Origin: Ilumatobacteraceae bacterium
GTDB taxonomy: Bacteria > Actinomycetota > Acidimicrobiia > Acidimicrobiales > Ilumatobacteraceae
Reading direction: 5' to 3'
Length of the DNA stretch: 64,000 nt
Assembly (NCBI GenBank): GCA_025463305.1
Contig: JAOBWK010000036.1
Coordinates: 1 to 64,000 of the forward strand
Position 1 is the stretch's first letter; every line of letters begins with the position of its first letter. Shown one piece after another: positions 8,918-17,264 of the stretch. The notes below the pieces were generated by a model, which searched no databases, was not told the DNA's origin, and saw nothing but the letters and a program-made list of their open reading frames with translations. The position numbers and the translations under genes were made by a program.

Positions 8918-10624
8918 GTGATCGACTCCTCGCGCTCCGCGCCGCGGGGTCACAGCGACCGCGGCTTCACGCTCATCGAGCTCGTCGTCGCCGTCACCAT
9001 CGTCGGCATGCTGTCGGTGGCCGTCCTCGGTGGCATCACCAGCATCCTGCGCACCGTGCCGTTGAACACCCGCAACATCGGCGAGTCGCACGATCAGCAG
9101 CAGCTGCTCAACTACTTCGTGCCCGACGTCCGCTCGACGGCGCCGGGCTCGGTCGACAGCACGCCCACGGCCGGCGGGTGCACGGGGGCCGACGCCGGCG
9201 TCAACGTCGCCCAGCTGACCTGGCTCAGCGGTGGCACCACCTCTCGGTCCAGCTACCGCGTCATCACCGTCGCCGGTGTGTCCCGCCTCGATCGTTACGT
9301 GTGCACCGGCACCAGCGCCACCACCCTCGGCGCGCCGACCATCATCAACATCCTCGACACCATCGATCCCGTGCCGACCAACTGGTCCGGCGGCACGGCA
9401 CCCGCGTACATCACCACGTCGGGCAACGTGGTGACCTTGAAGGTGACCCAGAGCGCCACGAAGCGCACGCTCTCGGTCGCGAGCACATTGCGCTCGGACG
9501 TCAGCACCCTGGTAGCACCGACGGGCACGACGACCGCGGCCACCACGACGACGGTGGCCGCGACCACGACGACCGCTGCGGCGACCACGACCACGGCTTC
9601 CCCGACGACCACGACGACAGCAGCAACGACCACGACCACAGCCGCCGCGACGACCACGACGGCGGCCGCGACGACCACCACGGTGGCCGCCAACTCCGGC
9701 ACTCCGCTGAATCCGGTGGCTGCGGCGCAGGGGTTCATGGTGATGACGTCGGGCAACGCGCTGATCCAGGTCAGCAGCCTCCAGGGCGGCGTCGCCGCAG
9801 GCGGCAACCTCTCGTTCAAGAACTACGAGAACATCGCCACGAGCGCGCCGTCGAGCTTCGCCGTGTCGGGCGAGTCAGCCGCCACGGGCCTGATGGTCGG
9901 TGGCACCGTCGACTGGACGAGCAGCAGCGGCTCGCAGCTCACCGTGGCGAACGGCCTCGCCCACACTGGCACGCTCACCAGCGGCAGCGTCCTCACGTTC
10001 GGTACGAACGTCCACATCGTCGCCCCGAACATCACCGACAACTACACGACGCCACGGATCGTCGTCTCGGCCGACCAATCGAACCAGACCACCAACGCGG
10101 TCCAACGCCCCGGTGCGTTCCTGTTCGCATCCGCCTTCACGACACTGCGGAACAGCTCGGCCAAGCTCGCTGCGCTGAACCCCACCACGTGCTCGGCGAT
10201 CGCCTACCCCTCTGTCACCCAGGCCTACGGCAACTACACGCTCACGCTCGTGGCCGGGAAGGTGAACGTCTGGAACGTCTCGGTCGCCGACCTCAATGCG
10301 ATGGCGAACCTCACCAGCCCGTCCAACCCCGACGCGACGACGAAGCTCGTCGTCAACGTCACCGATTACGGCAGCATCACCCTGCCCACCCGCTACTGGA
10401 GCACGCTCCAGAACGGGCAGAAGTCGAGCATCCTCTGGAACGTCCCGAACGCCACGGCGGTGTCGGTGAGCAACGCGATCTACGGCACGCTGTTCGCCCC
10501 GAACGCCGACGTCACCGCCAGCGGGATGCAGCTGTACGGCGACCTGATCGCCAAGACGCTCAGCACCAACGGCGGCGATTCCACCCTCGCCCACTTCGAC
10601 ACGAGCGTGCCATGCGTCGGGTGA
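8918..10624 (+). CDS. Prepilin-like protein with Thr/Ala linker and choice-of-anchor-A-like domain (second of pair)
   Basis: This 568-residue protein is built like its upstream neighbour. A basic leader ends in SDRG, then comes the textbook prepilin motif FTLIELVVAVTIVGMLSVAV with Glu+5. A pilin-like globular stretch (to about residue 200) leads into a low-complexity Thr/Ala linker (about residues 205-262). The C-terminal half has the choice-of-anchor-A-like pattern: SSLQGGVAAGGNLSF, YGNYTLTLVAGKVNVWN, LVVNVTDYGSITL, then SSILWNVPNATAVSVS, GTLFAPNADV and LYGDLIAK. It begins 1 bp after the stop of the first gene, so the two are translationally coupled. No pilus motor, platform or prepilin peptidase gene lies in the window. 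Confidence 0.85.
   Translation: MIDSSRSAPRGHSDRGFTLIELVVAVTIVGMLSVAVLGGITSILRTVPLNTRNIGESHDQQQLLNYFVPDVRSTAPGSVDSTPTAGGCTGADAGVNVAQLTWLSGGTTSRSSYRVITVAGVSRLDRYVCTGTSATTLGAPTIINILDTIDPVPTNWSGGTAPAYITTSGNVVTLKVTQSATKRTLSVASTLRSDVSTLVAPTGTTTAATTTTVAATTTTAAATTTTASPTTTTTAATTTTTAAATTTTAAATTTTVAANSGTPLNPVAAAQGFMVMTSGNALIQVSSLQGGVAAGGNLSFKNYENIATSAPSSFAVSGESAATGLMVGGTVDWTSSSGSQLTVANGLAHTGTLTSGSVLTFGTNVHIVAPNITDNYTTPRIVVSADQSNQTTNAVQRPGAFLFASAFTTLRNSSAKLAALNPTTCSAIAYPSVTQAYGNYTLTLVAGKVNVWNVSVADLNAMANLTSPSNPDATTKLVVNVTDYGSITLPTRYWSTLQNGQKSSILWNVPNATAVSVSNAIYGTLFAPNADVTASGMQLYGDLIAKTLSTNGGDSTLAHFDTSVPCVG
9529..9692 (+). repeat. Low-complexity ACG/ACC-GCG tract encoding Thr/Ala linker
   Basis: About 160 bp of imperfect repeats of ACGACCACG-type triplets encode blocks such as AATTTT and AAATTTT, about seven times over. 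It forms the hinge between the pilin module and the surface domain. Such tracts can change length by slippage, which would alter how far the distal domain reaches. Confidence 0.85.
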
Positions 10625-11085
10625 GCAACCGTCCGGCCGTGGCGAACCGAGCCGAAGTCGAGCCGCAACGCGACCAGGGGGCGATCCTGGTGCTGGTCCT
10701 CGTCCTGTGCCTGATCCTCGGCGTCGTCGTGGTCGGCGTGGCCAACTACGCGACGGCCGGACTGCGCGGCACTCGGGCCACCCAGGCCCGGAACCTGCGC
10801 ACGAGCTCGGTCGACGGCGGGCTGCGTCTCGGCGTCGAACTGATGAAGCAGGCGCCGTCGCAATGCTCGTCGAGCATGACGATCCCGGCCATCAACGGCC
10901 TCACGATCAGCCTCAGCTGCGCCGCGAACGGCACCGCGAACACGGCCTGGGTACCGTACCGGTTGATCGCCACGACGTCGGCCGGTGGACGCGCCATCGC
11001 CGACATCCAGGTGAGCACCGTCGGATCCACGCCGTGTACGGCGGCGTGCACGGTGACGATCAACTCGTGGTCGATCTCCACGTGA
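10621..11085 (+). CDS. PilX-like minor pilin / pseudopilin
   Basis: This is a small single-helix membrane-anchored protein of 154 residues. A charged N-terminus ending in RDQG precedes AILVLVLVLCLILGVVVVGV. It then runs RGTRATQARNLRTSSVDGG, like the PilX N-terminal family (helix, then an amphipathic segment with Arg and small residues). It lacks the Phe+1 and Glu+5 of classical pilins, as PilX-type minor pilins often do. Four cysteines in two pairs (C86 and C98; C141 and C145, counting from this start) could form disulfides. The GTG at 10621 overlaps the previous stop as GTGA; an ATG at 10612 is also in frame. It is the last gene of the prepilin operon. Confidence 0.72.
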   Translation: MSNRPAVANRAEVEPQRDQGAILVLVLVLCLILGVVVVGVANYATAGLRGTRATQARNLRTSSVDGGLRLGVELMKQAPSQCSSSMTIPAINGLTISLSCAANGTANTAWVPYRLIATTSAGGRAIADIQVSTVGSTPCTAACTVTINSWSIST

Positions 11086-11092
11086 CGCTCCG

Positions 11093-11109
11093 CGCGCCGC
11101 AGGGGCGCG
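11093..11109 (+). terminator. Possible weak hairpin after the prepilin operon
   Basis: CGCGCC and GGCGCG form a 6-bp stem around a 5-base loop, just after the last pilin gene and before the promoter of the next gene. There is no U-tract, so the terminator call is tentative. Confidence 0.28.
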
Positions 11110-11130
11110 GGACGGTGCAAGACTGAGCGC

Positions 11131-11679
11131 ATGTCGAACGCAACCTTCACGCGGATGGACGAGTCGACGGCCGAGGAGTGGGCCGAGATCGGCCGCCAGA
11201 CCTTCGAACACCAGCCCCGCGTCTCCGAGACGATCCTGACGATGCTGCGGTCGCTGGCCGACATCACCGACGGCTTCGCCACCGATCAGCTCACCCATGT
11301 CTTGCAGACGGCCACGCTCGCGGAGCAGGCCGGCGCCGACGACGAGGTCATCGTCGCCTCGCTGTGCCACGACATCGGCAAGGTCATCAGCGTCGCCAAC
11401 CACGGCGGCATCGCTGCGGAGATGCTGCGTCCGTACGTGCGCCCCGACGTCGTGTGGATGCTGCAGGTGCACCAGGACTTCCAGGGCAAGCACTACTACG
11501 CCCACTTCGGCGCCGACCCGAACAAGCGCGACGCGTTCGTCGACCATCCGGCCTACGCGCTCACCGCGCAGTTCACCGACGAGTGGGACCAGATCGCGTT
11601 CGACCCGAACGGCGAGACCCACCCGCTCGAGCATTTCGAGCCGCTGGTCCGCGAGATCTTCGGCAAGGTCCGCTACTAG
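11131..11679 (+). CDS. HD-domain protein resembling PhnZ-type mixed-valent diiron oxygenases
   Basis: This 182-residue protein belongs to the HD superfamily. Candidate metal ligands are His56 (QLTHVLQTA), His80-Asp81 (CHDIGK), His91 (NHGG), His114 (VHQDF) and Asp153 (EWDQIAFD). The set H...HD...H...H...D, with QLxHxLQ before the first His and a WD before the last Asp, resembles PhnZ and its relatives. Those enzymes cleave C-C or C-P bonds with O2 rather than hydrolysing phosphates. The spacing His56-His80 (24) equals what I recall for PhnZ, while later gaps are shorter. No phosphonate gene is nearby, so the substrate is open; an ordinary HD phosphohydrolase is the alternative. AAGACT lies 6 bases before the ATG. 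Confidence 0.8.
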   Translation: MSNATFTRMDESTAEEWAEIGRQTFEHQPRVSETILTMLRSLADITDGFATDQLTHVLQTATLAEQAGADDEVIVASLCHDIGKVISVANHGGIAAEMLRPYVRPDVVWMLQVHQDFQGKHYYAHFGADPNKRDAFVDHPAYALTAQFTDEWDQIAFDPNGETHPLEHFEPLVREIFGKVRY

Positions 11680-11683
11680 CGGC

Positions 11684-12724
11684 TCAGTCGCCGTGCCACA
11701 GCTGCAATGGCGTGCGATCCCGGGGCCCCGCGAACGGCACGGCCTCGGCTGCGCCGCCGTGTCCGGCTGACCAGTAGGCCGCGCAGACGATGTCGAGGAT
11801 CAGCCGTCCGAACGCGACGTCCATGAACGGCGTGCGGCCGTCGGCGACGTCTGCGGCGAAAGCCTGGAGCTGGCCGAGGTAGCCGAGGTCCTGGATGAAC
11901 GGGATGGGCGCGAAGCTCACCGGGAGGCGGACGGGATCGCCGTTGTGCTCGAGCGTGGGCGTCGGCCAGAAGTCGGCGCGCAGCACGCCGGTCGCGCTGC
12001 TCAACTGCACGTCCCAGACCTGGCCGGGCCCGGCCTGCCAGCTCGACACGACGTGGCCGACGAGGCCGTTGCGGAACGTGAGCCGCACGTCGGCGTGCTC
12101 GTCGCTGTTGTGCCCATCGCCGCCGCGCAGCGCCGCGGACACCGATGTCACCGGGCCGGCGCCGTTCGCTCCGGCGGCCAGGACGGCGAGCGCGAGCGGG
12201 TGCACGCCGAGGTCGAACAGCGCCCCACCGCCCCACGCATCGCTCGTGAAGTCGCCCCACGTGGGGAGGTCCTGCATCGTGCGGATCTCCATGTGGGTGA
12301 GCGGTCCGAGATCGGCCACCATCGCGAGCAGCCGCTGCACCATCGGGGCGTAGGCGAGGTTCTCGGCGTACAGCACCCGCTGGGCATGGCGCGCCGCGGC
12401 GTCGACCAGAGCGTCGGCGTCGGCCAGTGTGGTGCACAGCGGCTTCTCGACCACGACAGCGGCACCCGCCTCGAGCAGGCGGAGCGTGTCAGCGGCGTGC
12501 AGTTGTGGGGGAGTGGACACCACCACGATGTCGGCATCGCCGGGCAGATCGTGGTACGCGAGGGCCGGCACCGACAGGCGTTCGGCCTGTGTGGCCGCGC
12601 GCTCCGCCGACCGTGACGCGACCCCAACGATGGGCAGGTCGAGGAACTTCGCCGCGGCGCCGTGCGCGGACGAGATCATCCCCGCGCCCCACAGCCCGAC
12701 GCTCGGCAGTCGAGATCGTGCCAC
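11684..12724 (-). CDS. Gfo/Idh/MocA family NAD(P)-dependent oxidoreductase
   Basis: This 346-residue dehydrogenase is of the glucose-fructose-oxidoreductase/inositol-dehydrogenase type. The N-terminal Rossmann fold reads VGLWGAGMISSAHG and GVASRS. The family EKP motif is present in VVVEKPLCTT, with the usual hydride-transfer lysine. A C-terminal alpha/beta substrate domain follows (GGALFDLGVHPLALA). It starts at a GTG (12724) 9 bp downstream of the LLM oxidoreductase gene on the same strand, so the two are probably co-transcribed. It converges on the HD-domain gene with 4 bp between stops. The substrate, a sugar or polyol by family, cannot be named. Confidence 0.88.
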   Translation of the reverse strand: MARSRLPSVGLWGAGMISSAHGAAAKFLDLPIVGVASRSAERAATQAERLSVPALAYHDLPGDADIVVVSTPPQLHAADTLRLLEAGAAVVVEKPLCTTLADADALVDAAARHAQRVLYAENLAYAPMVQRLLAMVADLGPLTHMEIRTMQDLPTWGDFTSDAWGGGALFDLGVHPLALAVLAAGANGAGPVTSVSAALRGGDGHNSDEHADVRLTFRNGLVGHVVSSWQAGPGQVWDVQLSSATGVLRADFWPTPTLEHNGDPVRLPVSFAPIPFIQDLGYLGQLQAFAADVADGRTPFMDVAFGRLILDIVCAAYWSAGHGGAAEAVPFAGPRDRTPLQLWHGD

Positions 12725-12733
12725 GTCGGCCGA

Positions 12734-13681
12734 CTACTTGCCGGCGAGGGCGGCGACCACGGGCGCGAACGACTCGACGTCTTCCGCACCGACGATCGCG
12801 TAGCTGAAGCCCCAGCGCTCGCGGCGGGCGAGCAGGTCCTCGATCATCTGCTCGGGCGGACCGACGAGCGCGAACGGCGACTCGATCATGAAGCTCGCCG
12901 GCACACCGATCGCGCCGGAGAACGTGGTGATGAACTCGTCGCGCTGCTCGGTGGTCTCGGTCGATTTGACGATGAAGACGCGCACGTTCATCTCGATGTC
13001 GGCGAGGCGATCGCCGGCCGCGGCACGGACGATGTCGACCTTCTCGTCGACGGCCTCCGCCGTCATCGTCGAGATCGCGTCGGGCCCGACAACGCCGGCC
13101 GTCATCGTGCCGTTGATGCCGATGATGTCGGCCTCGCGGGCGGCGATGCCGAGCACGCGCTTGCCGCCGCCGCCGATCAGGATCGGCGGGCACGGACCCT
13201 GCACCGGCTTCGGCAGACCGTTGTGGTTCGTGATCGTGTAGTGCTCGCCGCTGTGCGAGAACGGTCCTGCGCCCATCGCCGCCTTGATGACGGCGAGGCC
13301 CTCGACGAAGCGGTCGATGCGCACCTTCGGCGAGTCGTAGGGCATGCCGGCCTCTTCGTAGTCGCTGATCATCCAGCCGGCGCCGATGCCGATCTCGAGC
13401 CGACCCTCGGACAGCACGTCCATCGTTGCCAGCTCCTTGGCGAGCACGATCGGGTGCTTGTAGTCGTTGTCCCACACGAGCGCGCCGATGCGCAGCGTCG
13501 TGGTGGCATCGGCGGCCGTCATCAGCGCGGGCACCGGTGCGAGCTGGTCGCCGAAGTGGTCCGGCATCGTCAGGACGTCGAAGCCGTTGGTCTCGGCTCG
13601 CTGGGCGAGGGAGACCCACGCCGCTCGGTCGGCCGCGCCGCTCGCCTGGATGCCGAATCGGAACGGTCGCGGAGTGCTCAT
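12734..13681 (-). CDS. LLM class F420-dependent oxidoreductase
   Basis: This 315-residue luciferase-like TIM-barrel protein is of the type usually annotated as F420-dependent in actinobacteria. Features are FRFGIQASG at the N-terminus, FDVLTMPDHFGDQLAP, the barrel strand GRLEIGIGAGWMISDYEEAG, PPILIGGGGKRVL, and a C-terminal helix region ending in VVAALAGK. The start is the ATG at 13681, 7 bases after TAAGGT; the frame extends to 13891 but the extension would cross the opposing PBP promoter. It probably leads an operon with the Gfo/Idh gene. The substrate is unknown. Confidence 0.88.
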   Translation of the reverse strand: MSTPRPFRFGIQASGAADRAAWVSLAQRAETNGFDVLTMPDHFGDQLAPVPALMTAADATTTLRIGALVWDNDYKHPIVLAKELATMDVLSEGRLEIGIGAGWMISDYEEAGMPYDSPKVRIDRFVEGLAVIKAAMGAGPFSHSGEHYTITNHNGLPKPVQGPCPPILIGGGGKRVLGIAAREADIIGINGTMTAGVVGPDAISTMTAEAVDEKVDIVRAAAGDRLADIEMNVRVFIVKSTETTEQRDEFITTFSGAIGVPASFMIESPFALVGPPEQMIEDLLARRERWGFSYAIVGAEDVESFAPVVAALAGK

Positions 13682-13688
13682 GCCCGGC

Positions 13689-13694
13689 ACCTTA
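13689..13694 (-). promoter_or_regulatory. Candidate -10 box TAAGGT of the LLM oxidoreductase operon
   Basis: TAAGGT ends 7 bases before the ATG at 13681, predicting a leaderless or near-leaderless mRNA for the LLM-Gfo/Idh pair. Confidence 0.5.
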
Positions 13695-13741
13695 CCGACG
13701 CTGCGGGCGGCCCCTGCCACCCACGCCGCGACCCGGCCAAC

Positions 13742-13747
13742 TAGCCT
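13742..13747 (+). promoter_or_regulatory. Candidate -10 box TAGCCT of the penicillin-binding protein operon
   Basis: TAGCCT ends 10 bases before the GTG at 13758, so the leader would be only about 3-4 bases. It is divergent from the LLM promoter at 13689. Confidence 0.45.
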
Positions 13748-13757
13748 CGGCACTGCT

Positions 13758-16025
13758 GTGCGTCGCGTCTCCTGGGTCTTCCGTCTTGTGGGCACCGTGC
13801 TCGCGTCCGCCCTCTTCATCACGGGCATCACGCTCGCGATCGCGCCCCGGCTGTGGGGCATCGCCAACTCCCACGACGAGCTGCCGACCAAGCTCCCGCC
13901 GTTCGAGCCGCTGGCCCAGCGCAGCTACGTCTACGACAACAGCGGCACCCAGATCGCGATCTTCCAGCAGGAGAACATCCAGCCGTTCACGCTCGACCAG
14001 GTGCCCCCGGACGTGATCAAGGACGTCCTCGCCGTCGAGGACAAGGAGTTCTACACCCACGACGGCGTCAACGTCCGCAGCCTCATCCGCGCCAGCCTGT
14101 CGAACTTCTCGTCGGGCGCGACGCGTCAGGGTGCGTCGACCATCACCCAGCAGGTGGTGAAGAACGAGTTCCTCGCCGGCTTGCCCCGCGATGGCCGCTA
14201 CAAGCTGCTCCAGGTGCACTACGCGTTGATGCTCGAGAAGGTGATGACGAAGGATCAGATCCTCGAGCGCTACCTCAACACGATCTTCTTCGGCAACAAC
14301 GCGTACGGGCTCGCCGCGGCGGCGGAGACGTACTTCGGCGAGACGCTGAGCCAGCTGACGCTCGTGCAGGGCGCGTTCCTGGCCGGTCTCATCCGGTCGC
14401 CGTCGGGTTACGACCCGTTCCGCGAGCCCGAGCGGGCCCGTGCCCGGTTCGAGCAGGTGCTGTCCCGGCTGGTCGACGAGCAGCTGATCACACCGGCGGA
14501 GAGCCAGAACTACCTGACGACCTGGCCGATCCCCGAGGTGGCCCAGACACTGCCCGGCCAGAACAACGATCCCACGTACTTCACCGAGGCGCTGCAGGAC
14601 TACCTGCTCAACAAGTCGAACATCCTCGGCACCGACGAGCAGCAGCGCCGCAGCACCCTGCTGCGCGGCGGGCTGCGGATCTACACGACGCTCGATCACG
14701 ATCTGCAGGCCAAGGCCGAGTACTCGCGCAACGCGCTGCCCGACAACGCTCAGGGCTTCGACGCCTCGATCGTCTCGCTCGACACCTCCACCGGCGCGAT
14801 ACGCGTGATGGTCGGCGGGAAGGGGTTCAAGCGCAACGTCAGCGAGGTCAACATGTCGCTCGTGCCCCGCCAGACGGGGTCGAGCATCAAGATCTTCGTC
14901 CTCGCCGCGGCCCTGGAGGCCGGCGTGCAGCCCGACGATCTCATCGACGGTGTCGCGCCGTGCACGCTGCCGAACCCCGACGACCCGAAGAACCCGTTCG
15001 TCATCAGCACCGGCGAGAGCGAAGCCGTCGCGCCGCTGGTCACGATGACGGCGCTGTCGATCAACTGCGCGTACAGCCGGTTGGCCCAGATCGTCGGCTT
15101 GCACCGCGTCGTCGACACCACATACCGGATGGCGAAGTCCGACTACCTCTACGCCGGCCAGACCGCCGCGCAGCGAGGCGCCGACTACATCCACCCCTAC
15201 GCCAGCTTCGCGACGGGTGCGAACGAGATGAGCCCGCTCGACATGGCCTCGGGCGCGCAGACCATCGCGAACGTCGGCCTGCACCACGAGCCGTACTACG
15301 TCGAGCACATCGACAAGGCCGACGGCTCGTCCTTCTACGTGCACAGCGACCCCGGTGTCCAGGTCCTCGATCCGGGGGTGGCCCTGACCGAGATCAACAC
15401 CTTGAAGAGCGTGCTGAAGAGCGGCACGGGTCGTCATTACCCACTCGCCGACGGCCGTCCCGCGGCCGGCAAGACGGGCACCCAGGAGGACAACACCAAT
15501 GCCTGGTTCGTCGGCTTCACGCCACAGCTGACGACGTCGGTGTGGGTCGGCAACCCGAACGGCTACATCAAGATGAACAACGTCCCGGAGTTCGTGCGCG
15601 ACGGCGTCGCCAAGGTGCAGGGCGGCACCTACCCGGACAAGATCTGGAAGCTCTACATGGACGCCGCGCTCAACGGTCAGCCAGCCGAGGACTGGGCCGC
15701 GCCACCACCCGACGCCCGCGCGGCGGCGCGCCTGTACCTCCCCGGCAACGAATGCCTTGGCAAGCTCGTCAGCGGCACCATCACCGACCCGAACGCGCCG
15801 CCCACCACGCCGCCGCCGCCGGTCACGCTGCCCGACGGCACCCCCGACCCGAACGCGCCACCCGTCACCGCCGCGCCGCTCGTGATCCAACCGATCGATC
15901 CGGGCACCACCATCTCGCCCGACGTGCTCGATCCCCACGCCCCGGTGCCGACCATCGCGATCGCCGGCACGGTGGTGTATGACTGTGCACGTGCCCCCGT
16001 CGGCGCGACGATCAGTGGGAAGTAG
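13758..16025 (+). CDS. Class A penicillin-binding protein (glycosyltransferase/transpeptidase)
   Basis: The protein polymerises lipid II and cross-links peptidoglycan outside the membrane. It has 755 residues with one N-terminal membrane anchor (about 10-32). The GT51 domain carries the catalytic glutamate in AVEDKEFYTHDG, plus GASTITQQVVKN and RYLNTIFFGNNAYG. The transpeptidase has the nucleophile in TGSSIK (Ser375), SIN (Ser434) and KTGT (Lys572). The C-terminal 60 residues are a Pro/Thr-rich tail with a final Cys. The GTG at 13758 gives a short basic cytoplasmic tail (RRVSWVFR). The next gene begins directly after this stop. Confidence 0.95.
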   Translation: MRRVSWVFRLVGTVLASALFITGITLAIAPRLWGIANSHDELPTKLPPFEPLAQRSYVYDNSGTQIAIFQQENIQPFTLDQVPPDVIKDVLAVEDKEFYTHDGVNVRSLIRASLSNFSSGATRQGASTITQQVVKNEFLAGLPRDGRYKLLQVHYALMLEKVMTKDQILERYLNTIFFGNNAYGLAAAAETYFGETLSQLTLVQGAFLAGLIRSPSGYDPFREPERARARFEQVLSRLVDEQLITPAESQNYLTTWPIPEVAQTLPGQNNDPTYFTEALQDYLLNKSNILGTDEQQRRSTLLRGGLRIYTTLDHDLQAKAEYSRNALPDNAQGFDASIVSLDTSTGAIRVMVGGKGFKRNVSEVNMSLVPRQTGSSIKIFVLAAALEAGVQPDDLIDGVAPCTLPNPDDPKNPFVISTGESEAVAPLVTMTALSINCAYSRLAQIVGLHRVVDTTYRMAKSDYLYAGQTAAQRGADYIHPYASFATGANEMSPLDMASGAQTIANVGLHHEPYYVEHIDKADGSSFYVHSDPGVQVLDPGVALTEINTLKSVLKSGTGRHYPLADGRPAAGKTGTQEDNTNAWFVGFTPQLTTSVWVGNPNGYIKMNNVPEFVRDGVAKVQGGTYPDKIWKLYMDAALNGQPAEDWAAPPPDARAAARLYLPGNECLGKLVSGTITDPNAPPTTPPPPVTLPDGTPDPNAPPVTAAPLVIQPIDPGTTISPDVLDPHAPVPTIAIAGTVVYDCARAPVGATISGK

Positions 16026-16730
16026 ATGACTCCAGAGAAGCTCCTCGAACTGCAGCTCACCGACTCGAACATCGACCTGCTGCGCACTCGCCTGCCGAAG
16101 CTGCCCGAGGTCGTGGCGTCCGCTGCCGCCGACGCTGCCGTCGCCGGATGGGAGCGTGAGCGCGCCGGCCTGATGGCTCGCACCGCCGAGCTCGAGGCCG
16201 CGATCGCTGCGTCCGAACACGCCAACGACGACATCGCCAAGAAGCGCACGCGTCTCGAGCAACAGCTGAAGACCGTCATCGCACCGCGTGAGGCGGAGGC
16301 GCTGATGCACGAGATCTCGCTGCTCAACGCCCAGCGCTCCGACCTCGACGACGCGGAGCTCGAAGCCATGGACGGTCTGAGCGACACCGAGAACGCGCTC
16401 GCCGAGCTCGGCAACCGTGAGCCGGCGCTGCGCGACGCAGCGGCAGCCGCTGCTGCCGACGCGGCCACCGCCCGTGCCGCCAGCGAGGCGGAGATCGCAT
16501 CGAGCCTGGTCGCGAGCAACGCGTTGCGCGCCGAGTTCGACACGGCCACGCTGTCGCGTTACGACTCCATGCGCCTCGCCCACAACGGCATCGCGGTCGC
16601 CAAGCTCAACGGGCTGCGCTGCGAGGGTTGCCACCTCGACCTCTCCCGAGGCGAGGTCGACGACATGAAGCGCCTACCCGCCGACGAATGGGTCGAGTGC
16701 TCGAACTGCGGACGACTGCTGGTCCGCTGA
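16026..16730 (+). CDS. Coiled-coil protein with C-terminal C4 zinc ribbon
   Basis: This 234-residue protein has a long alanine/glutamate-rich coiled coil (about residues 10-170) and a C-terminal zinc ribbon with two CxxC knuckles, CEGC and CSNC, near residues 200 and 225. This is the widespread zf-RING_7 / CT398-like family, whose function is poorly known, although links to nucleic-acid or envelope processes have been suggested. Its ATG abuts the TAG of the penicillin-binding protein gene (no gap), so the two are translated together. Confidence 0.88.
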   Translation: MTPEKLLELQLTDSNIDLLRTRLPKLPEVVASAAADAAVAGWERERAGLMARTAELEAAIAASEHANDDIAKKRTRLEQQLKTVIAPREAEALMHEISLLNAQRSDLDDAELEAMDGLSDTENALAELGNREPALRDAAAAAAADAATARAASEAEIASSLVASNALRAEFDTATLSRYDSMRLAHNGIAVAKLNGLRCEGCHLDLSRGEVDDMKRLPADEWVECSNCGRLLVR

Positions 16731-16734
16731 CACC

Positions 16735-17244
16735 GTGCTGCTCTGGTTCTGCGGCACGGCGATCGTGTCGGTGTGGTTCGTGTTCCGTGACCCGGCGTTC
16801 GACTACCGGCTGCTGTGCGTCGGCGCCCTGCTGCCCGACGCGATCGACGTGTGGTTCGGCGGCGCCCGCGCGTTCCACAGCGTCACGACGAGCATCGCGG
16901 TCCTGTTGGCCGTAGTGATCGCCAGTGCCGGCCGCAAGCGCTGGCGCAAGCGCGCCCTCGCGATCCCGATCGGGATGCTGCTGCACCTCGTGTTCGACGG
17001 TGCGTTCACCAAGGCGAAGCTGTTCTGGTGGCCGATCGGTGGGCTGCACTTCCGCGACGTGCCGCTGCCCACCGTCAGCCGCGGGCTGCTCGACATCCCG
17101 CTGGAGCTGATCGGCCTCGCCCTGCTGGCGTGGGTGTGGCGGGCGTTCGGACTCCGCTCACCGGCTCGGCGCCGATCGTTCCTGCGCACGGGTCGGCTCG
17201 AGATGGTCGTTGCGCCGGCTGCGCCCGTGCGGCGCCGGCGCTGA
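16735..17244 (+). CDS. Membrane-bound metal-dependent hydrolase-like protein
   Basis: This 169-residue integral membrane protein has about four helices. Acidic and His residues sit where the YdjM/DUF457 family places metal ligands: GALLPDAID, AFHSVTTS and LHLVFDGAFT. That assignment is by pattern only, and the family itself has little biochemistry. The start is a GTG at 16735, 4 bp after the zinc-ribbon gene, which makes it the third gene of the PBP operon. The tail is arginine-rich. Confidence 0.65.
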   Translation: MLLWFCGTAIVSVWFVFRDPAFDYRLLCVGALLPDAIDVWFGGARAFHSVTTSIAVLLAVVIASAGRKRWRKRALAIPIGMLLHLVFDGAFTKAKLFWWPIGGLHFRDVPLPTVSRGLLDIPLELIGLALLAWVWRAFGLRSPARRRSFLRTGRLEMVVAPAAPVRRRR

Positions 17245-17264
17245 CCCTGTGGTTCACTGACACC

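Noticed and set aside
9529..9692. The repetitive tract considered as a CRISPR or minisatellite array
   Set aside because: It has no spacers, is in frame and encodes a Thr/Ala linker, so it is a coding low-complexity repeat.
13692..16634. A 980-codon open frame on the - strand opposite the penicillin-binding protein
   Set aside because: It runs antisense to a protein with all GT51 and transpeptidase motifs and to the zinc-ribbon gene. Its own translation is low-complexity and charged.
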